Assembly: GCF_023667495.1 (NCBI RefSeq)
Contig: NZ_JAMOZL010000016.1
Span: 93,709-157,708, forward strand
Direction of reading: 5' to 3'
Length of the DNA stretch: 64,000 bases
From: Dyadobacter sp. MSC1_007
GTDB taxonomy: Bacteria > Bacteroidota > Bacteroidia > Cytophagales > Spirosomataceae
Shown: piece after piece, positions 26,507 to 34,598 of the stretch
Numbering within the stretch: position 1 is the first letter of the stretch
Layout: each line of letters opens with the position of its first letter
The notes under the pieces: generated by a model
What the model saw: the letters and a program-made list of their open reading frames with translations, nothing else
Databases searched by the model: none
What the model was told of the DNA's origin: nothing
Translations under genes and position numbers: made by a program

Positions 26507-27322
26507 CTAAACTGCCACCTGATTGTCGCGGAGTGCGTCGTTGAGCGATGTTTTCAGATCAGTGCTTGCTTTTCTTTTGCCGATAATTAAAGCACAAGGT
26601 ACCTGGAAGGTCCCAGCTGCAAACTCCTTAGGAATCGTACCAGGGATTACCACTGAATTTTCAGGTACGAATCCCTTATATTCAACTGGTTCACTGCCAG
26701 TTACGTCGATAATCTTCGAGCTTCCTGTAATGGTCACACCTGCGCCTAAAACGGCGCCTTTTCCGATTCTGGCCCCTTCGACCACGATGCAACGAGAACC
26801 GATAAATGCGCCGTCTTCTATAATAACGGGTGCAGCCTGAACTGGCTCGAGCACCCCTCCTATTCCAACGCCGCCGCTAAGGTGTACATTTTTACCGATC
26901 TGTGCGCAGCTGCCGACAGTTGCCCAGGTGTCAACCATAGTACCTTCATCTATATATGCACCAATGTTGACATACGAGGGCATCAATATAACTCCTTTCG
27001 AAATGTAAGCTCCATATCGGGCGACCGCCGGAGGGACTACCCTCACGCCAAGTTGCTCGTATCCGCTTTTTAGTTTCATCTTATCGTGGTACTCGAATAT
27101 GCCAACTTCGCTAACCTGCATTTGTTGAATCGGGAAGTAAAGAATGATCGCCTTTTTTAGCGCTTCGTTCACAATCCAATTACCATCGTCAGTTGGAGTA
27201 GCAACGCGCATGCGTCCCTTATCCACTTCTTCAATGATCTCACGGATGTAGTTCTTAGCCGATTCCTCCTTTAATAATTCGCGGTTAAGCCAGTAGCTTT
27301 CGATTTGTTCTGACAAATTCAT
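26507..27322 (-). CDS. dapD: 2,3,4,5-tetrahydropyridine-2,6-dicarboxylate N-succinyltransferase
   Basis: Converts tetrahydrodipicolinate and succinyl-CoA to N-succinyl-2-amino-6-ketopimelate in the succinylase branch of lysine/diaminopimelate synthesis; cytoplasmic trimer. 271 residues, the usual length. N-terminal helical domain about 1-95, then a left-handed parallel beta-helix about 100-240 made of hexapeptide repeats. Signature stretches are GVILMPSYVNIGAYIDEGTMVDTWATVGSCAQIG and GGVGIGGVLEPVQAAPVIIEDGAFIGSR. Monocistronic between two terminators, divergent from gap. Confidence 0.97.
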   Translation of the reverse strand: MNLSEQIESYWLNRELLKEESAKNYIREIIEEVDKGRMRVATPTDDGNWIVNEALKKAIILYFPIQQMQVSEVGIFEYHDKMKLKSGYEQLGVRVVPPAVARYGAYISKGVILMPSYVNIGAYIDEGTMVDTWATVGSCAQIGKNVHLSGGVGIGGVLEPVQAAPVIIEDGAFIGSRCIVVEGARIGKGAVLGAGVTITGSSKIIDVTGSEPVEYKGFVPENSVVIPGTIPKEFAAGTFQVPCALIIGKRKASTDLKTSLNDALRDNQVAV

Positions 27323-27531
27323 GTTTAAGTAATAGATTAATGTAATTCTTTTAATGTACTTATTTACAGTGTGTTATAAAAAATAAAAATAAATTAGCTT
27401 GCAAAAATTAAAATCAATAAAGGAAAAGTAGAGCCACCAAAAGAGAATCTAATAGTGACGCATAAGATGCGCGCTACCGGCAAATATAAGAAGCACAAAG
27501 CATTAATCCGAATTAATAAAAACCATTAAAA

Positions 27532-27590
27532 TTAGTAAATTCCAGAATAAAAATACTAAATTCATTAGTTTTTTCCTCCGAATTTACTAA
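27532..27590. promoter_or_regulatory. 11-bp inverted repeat in the dapD-gap divergent region
   Basis: TTAGTAAATTC (27532-27542) and GAATTTACTAA (27580-27590) are perfect reverse complements; a related ACTAAATTCATTAGT lies between them (27555-27569). They lie about 100-160 bp before gap. On the minus strand TATATTTG (27488-27481) is a possible dapD -7 box without a recognisable -33. The 370-bp gap is otherwise AT-rich with no gene. Confidence 0.35.
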
Positions 27591-27692
27591 ATATTATAGT
27601 TAGATACGCTTCTAAGACTTTTTCTTCGTCTCATTTTCATCACAGCTACATTTTTATTAATATTGCGGCAGAAATAACCAATCAACCTCGAT

Positions 27693-28706
27693 ATGTCAAA
27701 AGTAAAAGTTGCAATCAATGGATTCGGCCGCATTGGTCGTCTTGTTTATCGTCAGATCTACAATATGGAGGGCATCGATATAGTAGCCATCAACGATCTG
27801 ACCAGCCCAAAAGTATTAGCACATCTTCTCAAATACGATACTGCACAAGGCCGTTTTGATGCTGACGTTAAGTCAACCGACAATTCAGTAGTTGTGAATG
27901 GCGAAAACATCGTAATCTACGCTCAACGTGACCCGTCACAAATTCCCTGGGCATCACACGACGTAGACGTTGTACTGGAATGTACTGGTTTCTTTACCAG
28001 CCAGGAATCTGCAAGTGCGCATATTAAAGCAGGCGCTAAAAAAGTGGTTATCTCCGCTCCTGCTACCGGCGATCTGAAAACAATCGTTTTCAACGTTAAC
28101 CATAACATTCTGGACGGATCTGAAACGATCATCAGCGGTGCGTCATGTACCACTAACTGCCTTGCTCCGATGGCGCAGGTGTTAGAAGAGAAATTTGGTA
28201 TCGTGAACGGTCTGATGACTACAATCCACGCTTATACCAACGACCAGAATACACAGGATGCTCCTCACCCGAAAGGCGATTTGAGAAGAGCACGTGCAGC
28301 AGCACAGAATATCGTTCCTAATAGCACTGGTGCCGCAAAAGCGATCGGCCTTGTATTGCCTTCATTGAAAGGTAAATTGGACGGATCCGCTCAACGCGTT
28401 CCTACGCTAACAGGCTCACTCACAGAGGTAACTGCTGTTCTTGGACGTGAAACTACCGTTGAAGAAGTAAATGCTGCAATGAAAGCTGCCGCTAACGAAA
28501 GCTTCGGTTACACAGAAGACGAAATCGTGAGCAGCGATATCATCGGTATCAGCTACGGATCACTGTTTGACGCAACTCAAACACGTGTTCAAAAAGTAGG
28601 TGACTCTCAATTGGTTAGAACTGTGGCTTGGTATGACAACGAAATGTCTTACGTTTCACAGCTTGTTAGAACTGTTTATTACTTCGCGAGCCTTATTGGA
28701 AAGTAA
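27693..28706 (+). CDS. gap: Type I glyceraldehyde-3-phosphate dehydrogenase
   Basis: Glycolytic/gluconeogenic NAD(P)-dependent oxidation of glyceraldehyde 3-phosphate to 1,3-bisphosphoglycerate. 337 residues. Rossmann motif NGFGRIGR (9-16); catalytic Cys152 in SGASCTTNCLAP; C-terminal WYDNEMSY motif near 314-321. Asp35 in the VAINDLT stretch favours NAD. Convergent with trmB, sharing a bidirectional terminator. Codon use looks like that of a highly expressed gene. Confidence 0.98.
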   Translation: MSKVKVAINGFGRIGRLVYRQIYNMEGIDIVAINDLTSPKVLAHLLKYDTAQGRFDADVKSTDNSVVVNGENIVIYAQRDPSQIPWASHDVDVVLECTGFFTSQESASAHIKAGAKKVVISAPATGDLKTIVFNVNHNILDGSETIISGASCTTNCLAPMAQVLEEKFGIVNGLMTTIHAYTNDQNTQDAPHPKGDLRRARAAAQNIVPNSTGAAKAIGLVLPSLKGKLDGSAQRVPTLTGSLTEVTAVLGRETTVEEVNAAMKAAANESFGYTEDEIVSSDIIGISYGSLFDATQTRVQKVGDSQLVRTVAWYDNEMSYVSQLVRTVYYFASLIGK

Positions 28707-28722
28707 TCTAACATACATTTAC

Positions 28723-28762
28723 AAAGAGACCCGTTTTGGCATTTGCTGAAACGGGTCTCTTT
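28723..28762. terminator. Bidirectional terminator between gap and trmB
   Basis: Perfect 14-bp stem AAAGAGACCCGTTT (28723-28736) / AAACGGGTCTCTTT (28749-28762) with T-rich ends in both directions, 16 bp after the gap stop and 2 bp after the trmB stop. Confidence 0.92.
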
Positions 28763-28764
28763 AT

Positions 28765-29424
28765 TTAAATCAATCTGGCCTTGATATATTTAATAGTATA
28801 TCCTTTTGCGGTAAAAATCCCTTCATAATGCGTTTTCACGCCATGATGTTCATCCAACAAATGTGACTCATACAAGTCACCGGTATGTTCGATAATCTCA
28901 AAATTCGCAGCATTTCCGATCGTTTCAAGGCTGTATTCGTAGAGAAAATCGCTATCTGTTTTCAAGCAGAACAGTCCATCCTTTTTTAAGAAATTGGCAT
29001 ATTTGTTTAGGAAGTCAGGGTTCGTAAGCCTGTATTTCTCGTCGCGATCCCGAACCTGCGGATCGGGGTGAATGAGCCAGATCTCGCTAAGCTCTCCTTG
29101 GTCAAAAAACTCATCAGAATATTGAATGCCTGCCCTTAGGAATGCCACGTTGTCGAGTTGATACTCTGTGGCCAAGGCGCTGCCCCGTGCAATCCTGTCT
29201 CCCTTGATATCAACTCCGATGAAATTCTTATTTGGAAATTTCTTGCCCAGGCCTACCGTATACTCGCCTTTACCGCACGCCAGCTCGACTACAATAGGCT
29301 GTTCTTTCTTAAAATACAAGCTGTTCCACTTCCCTTTTATCTCTGAATAAAGCGGCTTTCCCGCCTGAATTACATTTTCTGCCTGCTCACTAACCTGATA
29401 ATGATACAATTTCCTTCTTGCCAT
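28765..29424 (-). CDS. trmB: tRNA (guanine-N7-)-methyltransferase
   Basis: Methylates G46 in the tRNA variable loop using S-adenosylmethionine. 219 residues with the class I fold: VVELACGKGEYTVGLG (about 45-60) is motif I and NFIGVDIKGDR the acidic loop. The usual TrmB FPDPWPKKRH region appears as IHPDPQVRDRDEKYRLT, keeping the PDP core but diverging after it, as in other Bacteroidetes members. Last gene of a tonB-like/folC/trmB operon (17 bp after folC). Confidence 0.92.
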   Translation of the reverse strand: MARRKLYHYQVSEQAENVIQAGKPLYSEIKGKWNSLYFKKEQPIVVELACGKGEYTVGLGKKFPNKNFIGVDIKGDRIARGSALATEYQLDNVAFLRAGIQYSDEFFDQGELSEIWLIHPDPQVRDRDEKYRLTNPDFLNKYANFLKKDGLFCLKTDSDFLYEYSLETIGNAANFEIIEHTGDLYESHLLDEHHGVKTHYEGIFTAKGYTIKYIKARLI

Positions 29425-29441
29425 TCTAACTATACTATATT

Positions 29442-30743
29442 TTACAATTCTTCAAGATCGGCCACAACGAATGTGCTGCCACCGACATATATTCCGTCCT
29501 CTGGTGTTGAGTCTAAAATAGCCTCTTTAAGCGCTTCATTGACGTTTTCGAATACCTTTCCGTATAAACCGAACTTCACTGCCTCAGTCGCAAGTTCTTC
29601 GGCGCTTAACGCCCGAAGGTTAGACGGGGCACAAAAGTAATACCGGGCCTCTTTCGGAAAAAGGGCAAGCATACCTGAAATATCTTTATCGGCAACGAAA
29701 CCGATCACAAAGCGTTGTATGCCCGAACAAACGCTCGCAAACTGCCGGATCGTTTCGCTCAGACCGGCTGTATTATGCGCAGTGTCGCAGAAAACGTCCG
29801 GATTAGATCTTAACCGTTGCCACCGTCCTTTCAACCCTGTGATTGCTACCACCGACGCCAATGCCCTGTAAGTGGATTGTTCATCCAATTTCCAGCCTTT
29901 CGCCACCAATATTTCCCTGGCAGCCCACACGCCGGCAACATTCCGTACCTGATAGGTCCCGGTAAGGTCTAAACGTAGTTTCTTGGCCACGATATCGCCC
30001 GTTTTTCGATCGACGATATCGATTATCATCTTCCCGGCCGATAGCCCCAAATTCCTTATTTCCAGCTCCTGCGAGGCGAAGACCAAAGATGCTGCACATG
30101 ATTCAGCGGTATCCCTCAGCACATCTGCAATCTCCTTATTCTGATACTCGCTTACCACCACAGGCACGCCATCTTTGATAATTCCGGCTTTTTCCGAGGC
30201 TATTTTACCCAAAGTATCGCCGAGATACTGTGTATGGTCCCAACTGATGTTGGTGATTACAGATACTTCCGGCGTGATGATATTGGTTGAATCGAGCCGT
30301 CCCCCCATGCCTACCTCGATCACTGCAATGTCGACTTTACACTTCTCAAAGTAAGAAAAAGCCATGGCTACGGTCACTTCGAAGAACGATGGGCTCAATC
30401 TTTCAATGTTAGATTTCTGATCATCGGTAAATGAAACAATGAATTCTTCGTCCACACAAGTGCCATTTACTCTGATTCGCTCCCTAAAATCCTTTAAATG
30501 AGGCGATGTATAAAGTCCGACCCTGTAACCCGACTCCTGCAATATCGCAGCAAGCATGTGGGATGTGCTGCCCTTGCCATTTGTACCCGCGACATGCACT
30601 GTGGGATAAGTTTCCTGAGGGTTTCCCAACAGGCTACACAACTCTCTGGTAGTATGAAGGCCCGGCTTGAAAGCACGGGCCCCGATGTTTTGAAAAACCG
30701 GTAATCTGCTGTAGAGATACCCGATCGTTTCCTGATATGTCAT
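29442..30743 (-). CDS. folC: Bifunctional dihydrofolate synthase/folylpolyglutamate synthase
   Basis: ATP-dependent Mur-ligase-family enzyme adding glutamate to dihydropteroate and reduced folates. 433 residues: P-loop GTNGKGSTS (about 53-61), SPHLKDFRERI (about 80-90), central IEVGMGGRLDSTN (about 141-153) and C-terminal ligase domain with FCDTAHNTAG. Middle gene of a compact operon: 7 bp after the TonB-like gene, 17 bp before trmB. Confidence 0.96.
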   Translation of the reverse strand: MTYQETIGYLYSRLPVFQNIGARAFKPGLHTTRELCSLLGNPQETYPTVHVAGTNGKGSTSHMLAAILQESGYRVGLYTSPHLKDFRERIRVNGTCVDEEFIVSFTDDQKSNIERLSPSFFEVTVAMAFSYFEKCKVDIAVIEVGMGGRLDSTNIITPEVSVITNISWDHTQYLGDTLGKIASEKAGIIKDGVPVVVSEYQNKEIADVLRDTAESCAASLVFASQELEIRNLGLSAGKMIIDIVDRKTGDIVAKKLRLDLTGTYQVRNVAGVWAAREILVAKGWKLDEQSTYRALASVVAITGLKGRWQRLRSNPDVFCDTAHNTAGLSETIRQFASVCSGIQRFVIGFVADKDISGMLALFPKEARYYFCAPSNLRALSAEELATEAVKFGLYGKVFENVNEALKEAILDSTPEDGIYVGGSTFVVADLEEL

Positions 30744-30750
30744 TTAACTA

Positions 30751-31677
30751 TTATCGTGAGCGTATTTTAAATGTAATGGTCCCGATGGACTCGTCCGGAA
30801 CGTTAGCTGACTTCGGAACGAAAGTAAGGTCACGCACCGCGCTTTTGTATTTATTCACCACCGCATAGTCCGTTACAGTGGTACTTTGAGTGATAACGCT
30901 TTTTACCCTGCCATTGCGGTCAACGGTGATCTTGAAAGTAATATCGCCGGTAGCATCCGAATTGTCATCCACAACTGGCCTTCTCGACCAGCTCCATCCG
31001 GACAGGTTAAGACCTACCGCCGTTCCGCCACCTCCGCCTTCACCTTTGTAAGTCTTGGCAAACAAGCTTCCGGTTTTTGAACCTTTATCGCCAACCCCCT
31101 CCGCATCGTCGCCATTGTTATTGCCGCCCACGCCGGTTTTCGTGCCATTTGTTCCGTTGCTACCCGACTTGCTGCCGGACGATTTTGTAAAAAGCGCGTC
31201 TTTGTTCACTGCCTTTTCAGGAGTCGGCTTCGTTACTGGCGCCGAAGCATTTTCGTTACCTGTCGATTTTTTCACCTCAGTCTTCTCGGGCGCTTCTACC
31301 GGACTCTCCACCTTCGAAGTGATCGCAGGCTTCTCAGCAACGGTTTTTGTGGGCTTAGCCGACTCGATTTTAGGCGGAGTGGGAGGCGTCGGCTTAGGAG
31401 TTGCGACGGACTTCACTTTTTTCACTTCATCCGCATCGGCTCGCATATTCTCAGCAACCTTGCTATTATTGGGTTTGTTGAACGTCTGCACGTCCCCTTT
31501 GCCTACTTTGCTCGTACCATAATTTACCTCGACGAACAACTCCATGGGCTCCGTTTTAGGCATAGAGGAGTTCAGACGGATAAAAAAGAAAATGGCCAGC
31601 ATAGCAGCCGTTATTCCGAAGGACCAAGCCCAGGATATTGCAATTCTCTGACGATCTTCTGCCTGTAATGTAATCAT
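30751..31677 (-). CDS. TonB-like energy transducer protein
   Basis: 308 residues. One N-terminal membrane helix at about 14-33 (SFGITAAMLAIFFFI) after a short cytoplasmic start, then a long low-complexity Pro/Lys/Thr/Ser and Gly/Asn-rich periplasmic spacer (about 70-225), then a small TonB/TolA-type C-terminal domain (about 235-308; DITFKITVDRNGRVKSVI and YKSAVRDLTFVPKS). Likely spans the periplasm to energise an outer-membrane transporter. No ExbB/ExbD is adjacent in the window; such genes often sit directly upstream, but here upstream is the HU-SPOR gene beyond a terminator. Confidence 0.8.
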   Translation of the reverse strand: MITLQAEDRQRIAISWAWSFGITAAMLAIFFFIRLNSSMPKTEPMELFVEVNYGTSKVGKGDVQTFNKPNNSKVAENMRADADEVKKVKSVATPKPTPPTPPKIESAKPTKTVAEKPAITSKVESPVEAPEKTEVKKSTGNENASAPVTKPTPEKAVNKDALFTKSSGSKSGSNGTNGTKTGVGGNNNGDDAEGVGDKGSKTGSLFAKTYKGEGGGGGTAVGLNLSGWSWSRRPVVDDNSDATGDITFKITVDRNGRVKSVITQSTTVTDYAVVNKYKSAVRDLTFVPKSANVPDESIGTITFKIRSR

Positions 31678-31735
31678 TAGCTGATTTAGGATTTTCTTCT
31701 CGGAAAACGTAAAATTAACAAAAATCGTGCGTAAC

Positions 31736-31763
31736 CAAAAAGAGGAAGCCGATGGCCTCCTCT
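31736..31763 (-). terminator. Terminator of the TPR/barrel/HU-SPOR operon
   Basis: A near-perfect palindrome at 31741-31763 (AGAGGAAGCC... ...CTCCTCT, one A-C mismatch) followed by a T-run on the minus strand, 22 bp after the HU-SPOR stop. Confidence 0.75.
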
Positions 31764-31785
31764 CTTCGTATGTATCTGTTTTGAC

Positions 31786-32853
31786 TTATTTTTTCTTGAA
31801 CACCCAACCTTGTTCCCCGATCGCCTCCTTCAATGCCGCAGATGCGCGGTAGGCATCTTTTTCATTATCAAAGCCGTCCACTGCAACTTTCACTTTCTTG
31901 CTGCGGGCGTCGCCTGGGATGATGATCGCCTTCGAGAAACCTTTTTTCGTGAGCTGGTCCAGCAGAACTTTTGCCTGCTTCGTGCCTTTGAATGCCCCGG
32001 CAACAACGATAAACCTTGCTGAACTGATATCAGCAGGCCTCGCATCAATTGCAGGCGCTGGAACCGCAGCAATCGGGGTTGGCCCGACGTTAGCTGTCAC
32101 AGCTGCGGAATCGGTTGCTGTCGAATCGATAACCGCAGGTATTTCGGTTTTAACCGGCTCCGGTTTTACCTCTGCTGGTTGTTCCGTAGGGACTACCGCC
32201 GTTTCATGCTTGGTAAGCGTAAACATCTCAGCAAACGGATTCAGTGTGCTTTTGATGTATTCATTCTCTGAATTAAACAGAAAAAGGCTTAAACCACACA
32301 ACAAACCGGCAATGACCGCGGCCGCTGCCCAGCCGTTCCATCTAAATAACGGCCTTCTCTCGTCTTCGAGTTCAACTACTTCAACGTCGTCGCTGACGGA
32401 ATGGTTAACCGAAGACGCAGAAGCCAACTTGCCTTCTATATGGCGCGCTCTGATCTTTTCAAAGCCATACCATTCATCTTTAAAGTACTTACCAGTGTTA
32501 GGTTCAAAAACCAGCTTGCCTTCCACATTCATTTTGAACTCCCCGATGCCCGGAATATCGGCTTCACCCTTTGTTTCTAGCACAGTCCTGAGATTATCCG
32601 AATAGCCTTTCACATATTCGACAGCGTCCGCATGCGCGAGCTTCTCATGGCGGGAAATGTAATTAGCCAGCAAGCCGTCATCCAATTTCAGATATTCATT
32701 GAAAGCCAGTCTCTTCACAGGTGGTGTAAAAAAGCCCGAATTGCTGTCATACACAGCCGGAACCTGGTGCGAAAGCAAGGCTCCAAAGCCGGGAATGATC
32801 ACGAATTCATATTCTCCAATGAGTTTCCGGACGACGGTTTCAACTGCTATCAT
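31786..32853 (-). CDS. HU-like domain / transmembrane / SPOR protein
   Basis: 355 residues. Residues about 1-125 form an HU/IHF-like domain of the prokaryotic CCDC81 group (VRKLIGEYEFVIIPGFGALLSHQ; GIGEFKMNVEGKLVFEP). A membrane helix is at about 173-193 (WAAAAVIAGLLCGLSLFLF). A Pro/Ala/Val-rich periplasmic linker (about 220-275) leads to a C-terminal SPOR domain (about 278-353; ARFIVVAGAFKGTKQAKVLLDQL), a fold known to bind denuded peptidoglycan glycan at division sites. The architecture places an HU-like fold in the cytoplasm and SPOR in the periplasm, so a chromosome/division-site link is possible (inference). Last gene of its operon. Confidence 0.85.
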   Translation of the reverse strand: MIAVETVVRKLIGEYEFVIIPGFGALLSHQVPAVYDSNSGFFTPPVKRLAFNEYLKLDDGLLANYISRHEKLAHADAVEYVKGYSDNLRTVLETKGEADIPGIGEFKMNVEGKLVFEPNTGKYFKDEWYGFEKIRARHIEGKLASASSVNHSVSDDVEVVELEDERRPLFRWNGWAAAAVIAGLLCGLSLFLFNSENEYIKSTLNPFAEMFTLTKHETAVVPTEQPAEVKPEPVKTEIPAVIDSTATDSAAVTANVGPTPIAAVPAPAIDARPADISSARFIVVAGAFKGTKQAKVLLDQLTKKGFSKAIIIPGDARSKKVKVAVDGFDNEKDAYRASAALKEAIGEQGWVFKKK

Positions 32854-32883
32854 GAAGCGGATTTTGGTGTTAACTCAGCGAAG

Positions 32884-34554
32884 TTAAAAAGAAAATGACA
32901 ATCCTCCAATAAAGTTCAGGCCCTGCTGCGGATAGTATTGGTACCGCTGGTATTGTTTGCCTAACACGTTGTTCAGGGACACAAAAGCAGAGAAGTTCTT
33001 GGTTAACAGGTAGTCAATCTTCAAATTCAGGTCCGTAATGACCGGCAGTTTGGTAACTTCTCCGGACTGAAAATTTTTCGCCTTAATCCCTCTTAAAACA
33101 TAAAGATCAGCTGTTACGAAGAGCTTTTTACTGATGGTTAGCGCATTGAACCAGTTAATCGTAAGGTCCGGGCGGTGCCATGCTTCTTCGGTCACGTCCA
33201 CAGCGTAATCAAAGAAATTCGCTTTCAACGAAGTTTTAAACAGGTCATTGTAGTTATAACCTGCCTGGGCCGAAATGGTCAGTACTTTGGTCTTTCCGGT
33301 GTCGTAAATAATAGAAAACCGCGATGTATCGACGAGCGAGTTGTTAAAGTTGTAGAAGTTGCGGTAGGAAGCGTAAGAGACTTTACCTTCATAATTGAAG
33401 CCGGAACCCGTTTCCCCTTTAACGCCAGCGCTGAGATCGGAAGTCTTTTCCGTATTCACAATCAGGACGTTAGGCCCCAGCCATTGATTTTCGCTCAACA
33501 TGCTTTTCAATGTATTCCGGACAATATCACCGTTCCATCCTGCGAATACCTGCAAGCCTGAAAAAGGTGTAACATCCAGATTAACAGCAGGGAATGCTTT
33601 GGTTTTGTTAATATCAAGCTGACTGTCCGTTTCATTCACGGCATTAATCCCCGCCGAAACCGAGAATACATCGGTAACATACTTGAACGTCGGCTTTACG
33701 CGAAAAAGGTTGCGGTTATAAGTGTACTGGTCCACACGCTGCGAAACAAATGCATCCGCTTCAAGCAAAGCAAAAAACGTTTCCGAAACTGGCACTGAGG
33801 CCGTGAGTTTCGTGCCCCAATCAAGCTCAGACGCATTGTAGCGGTCTTTCAGCGTGCTCAGACTCGTCTTGACCGAATAATCCACCAAAACAGAGGCATC
33901 TGTGTTTTCAAATCCCAGGTTGAAACCAAACTGGTTCAGCGTTTGCCGGATCGTGTCCCGGTCGACAATCACACCGTCGGGTTGCGGTTTGTAGCCATAG
34001 AAATAGTAGTTTTTACGGTCGAAATCGAAACCTGCTTCTACCTTATACTTGGTTTGGATATACTTTCCGGCGAGTTTGAAATTCGTGGCCGCATTGGCTG
34101 AATTCTTTCCGTCGACCGGGCCATTGGCTGCCGAAAGGTGTTTAAGCTGGGCTGTAACTGCCAGATCTTCTTTTGGCCGGCCTCCGACAAATATCTCTCC
34201 CAAAAACCGTCCATAGTTACCTCCGCCAGCTTTCACGAAGTTGTTCAAGACACCAGGCTGATCCTGACGGTCTTTTTCATCCGACGATACCGGTACGGCC
34301 GGCGTCAGTTTCGGGGAAGCAATGTTAATCTGTGGATCAACGATCTGGTAGGACACCTTTGTCTTTCCAGTCTCGCCCTTCACAGGCTGCACTTTATCAA
34401 AAACCCGGTTAGCGGGCGCAAATTCGATGCTTTTTTCTTTTACGATCTCGTAAGTCTGACTTTCGATCTCTCCGCGCTGCGCAATCGCAAATTGTGAGGA
34501 GAAACCGAGTGTAAGCAAGAATACCGAAGAACGTATGATTTTGGAATGCGTCAT
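32884..34554 (-). CDS. TonB-receptor-like outer-membrane beta-barrel protein
   Basis: The ATG at 34554 is chosen because it gives a clean signal peptide (MTHSKIIRSSVFLLTLGF to AIAQ); the longer frame starts with GTG at 34596. About 556 residues. After a short N-terminal extension (about 25-100), the rest alternates aromatic/polar residues in strands typical of a TonB-dependent receptor barrel, ending in NFIGGLSFSF with terminal Phe. No plug domain is recognised, so it may be a plugless barrel rather than a classical receptor. It follows the large TPR gene by 44 bp from this start and precedes HU-SPOR by 30 bp. Confidence 0.78.
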   Translation of the reverse strand: MTHSKIIRSSVFLLTLGFSSQFAIAQRGEIESQTYEIVKEKSIEFAPANRVFDKVQPVKGETGKTKVSYQIVDPQINIASPKLTPAVPVSSDEKDRQDQPGVLNNFVKAGGGNYGRFLGEIFVGGRPKEDLAVTAQLKHLSAANGPVDGKNSANAATNFKLAGKYIQTKYKVEAGFDFDRKNYYFYGYKPQPDGVIVDRDTIRQTLNQFGFNLGFENTDASVLVDYSVKTSLSTLKDRYNASELDWGTKLTASVPVSETFFALLEADAFVSQRVDQYTYNRNLFRVKPTFKYVTDVFSVSAGINAVNETDSQLDINKTKAFPAVNLDVTPFSGLQVFAGWNGDIVRNTLKSMLSENQWLGPNVLIVNTEKTSDLSAGVKGETGSGFNYEGKVSYASYRNFYNFNNSLVDTSRFSIIYDTGKTKVLTISAQAGYNYNDLFKTSLKANFFDYAVDVTEEAWHRPDLTINWFNALTISKKLFVTADLYVLRGIKAKNFQSGEVTKLPVITDLNLKIDYLLTKNFSAFVSLNNVLGKQYQRYQYYPQQGLNFIGGLSFSF

Positions 34555-34598
34555 GGATAATGGGATTTTCTGTTCAACGAAACAGCGATGAATCACGT

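Noticed and set aside
27323..27692. A small protein or RNA gene in the 370-bp dapD-gap gap
   Set aside because: No open frame with protein-like composition and no terminator-bounded transcript; only AT-rich regulatory-looking repeats.
29001..29100. Possible frameshift in trmB, because the usual FPDPWPKKRH motif is not intact
   Set aside because: The reading frame is open and full length, the PDP core is present and the rest of the protein aligns to the family pattern; this is divergence, not damage.
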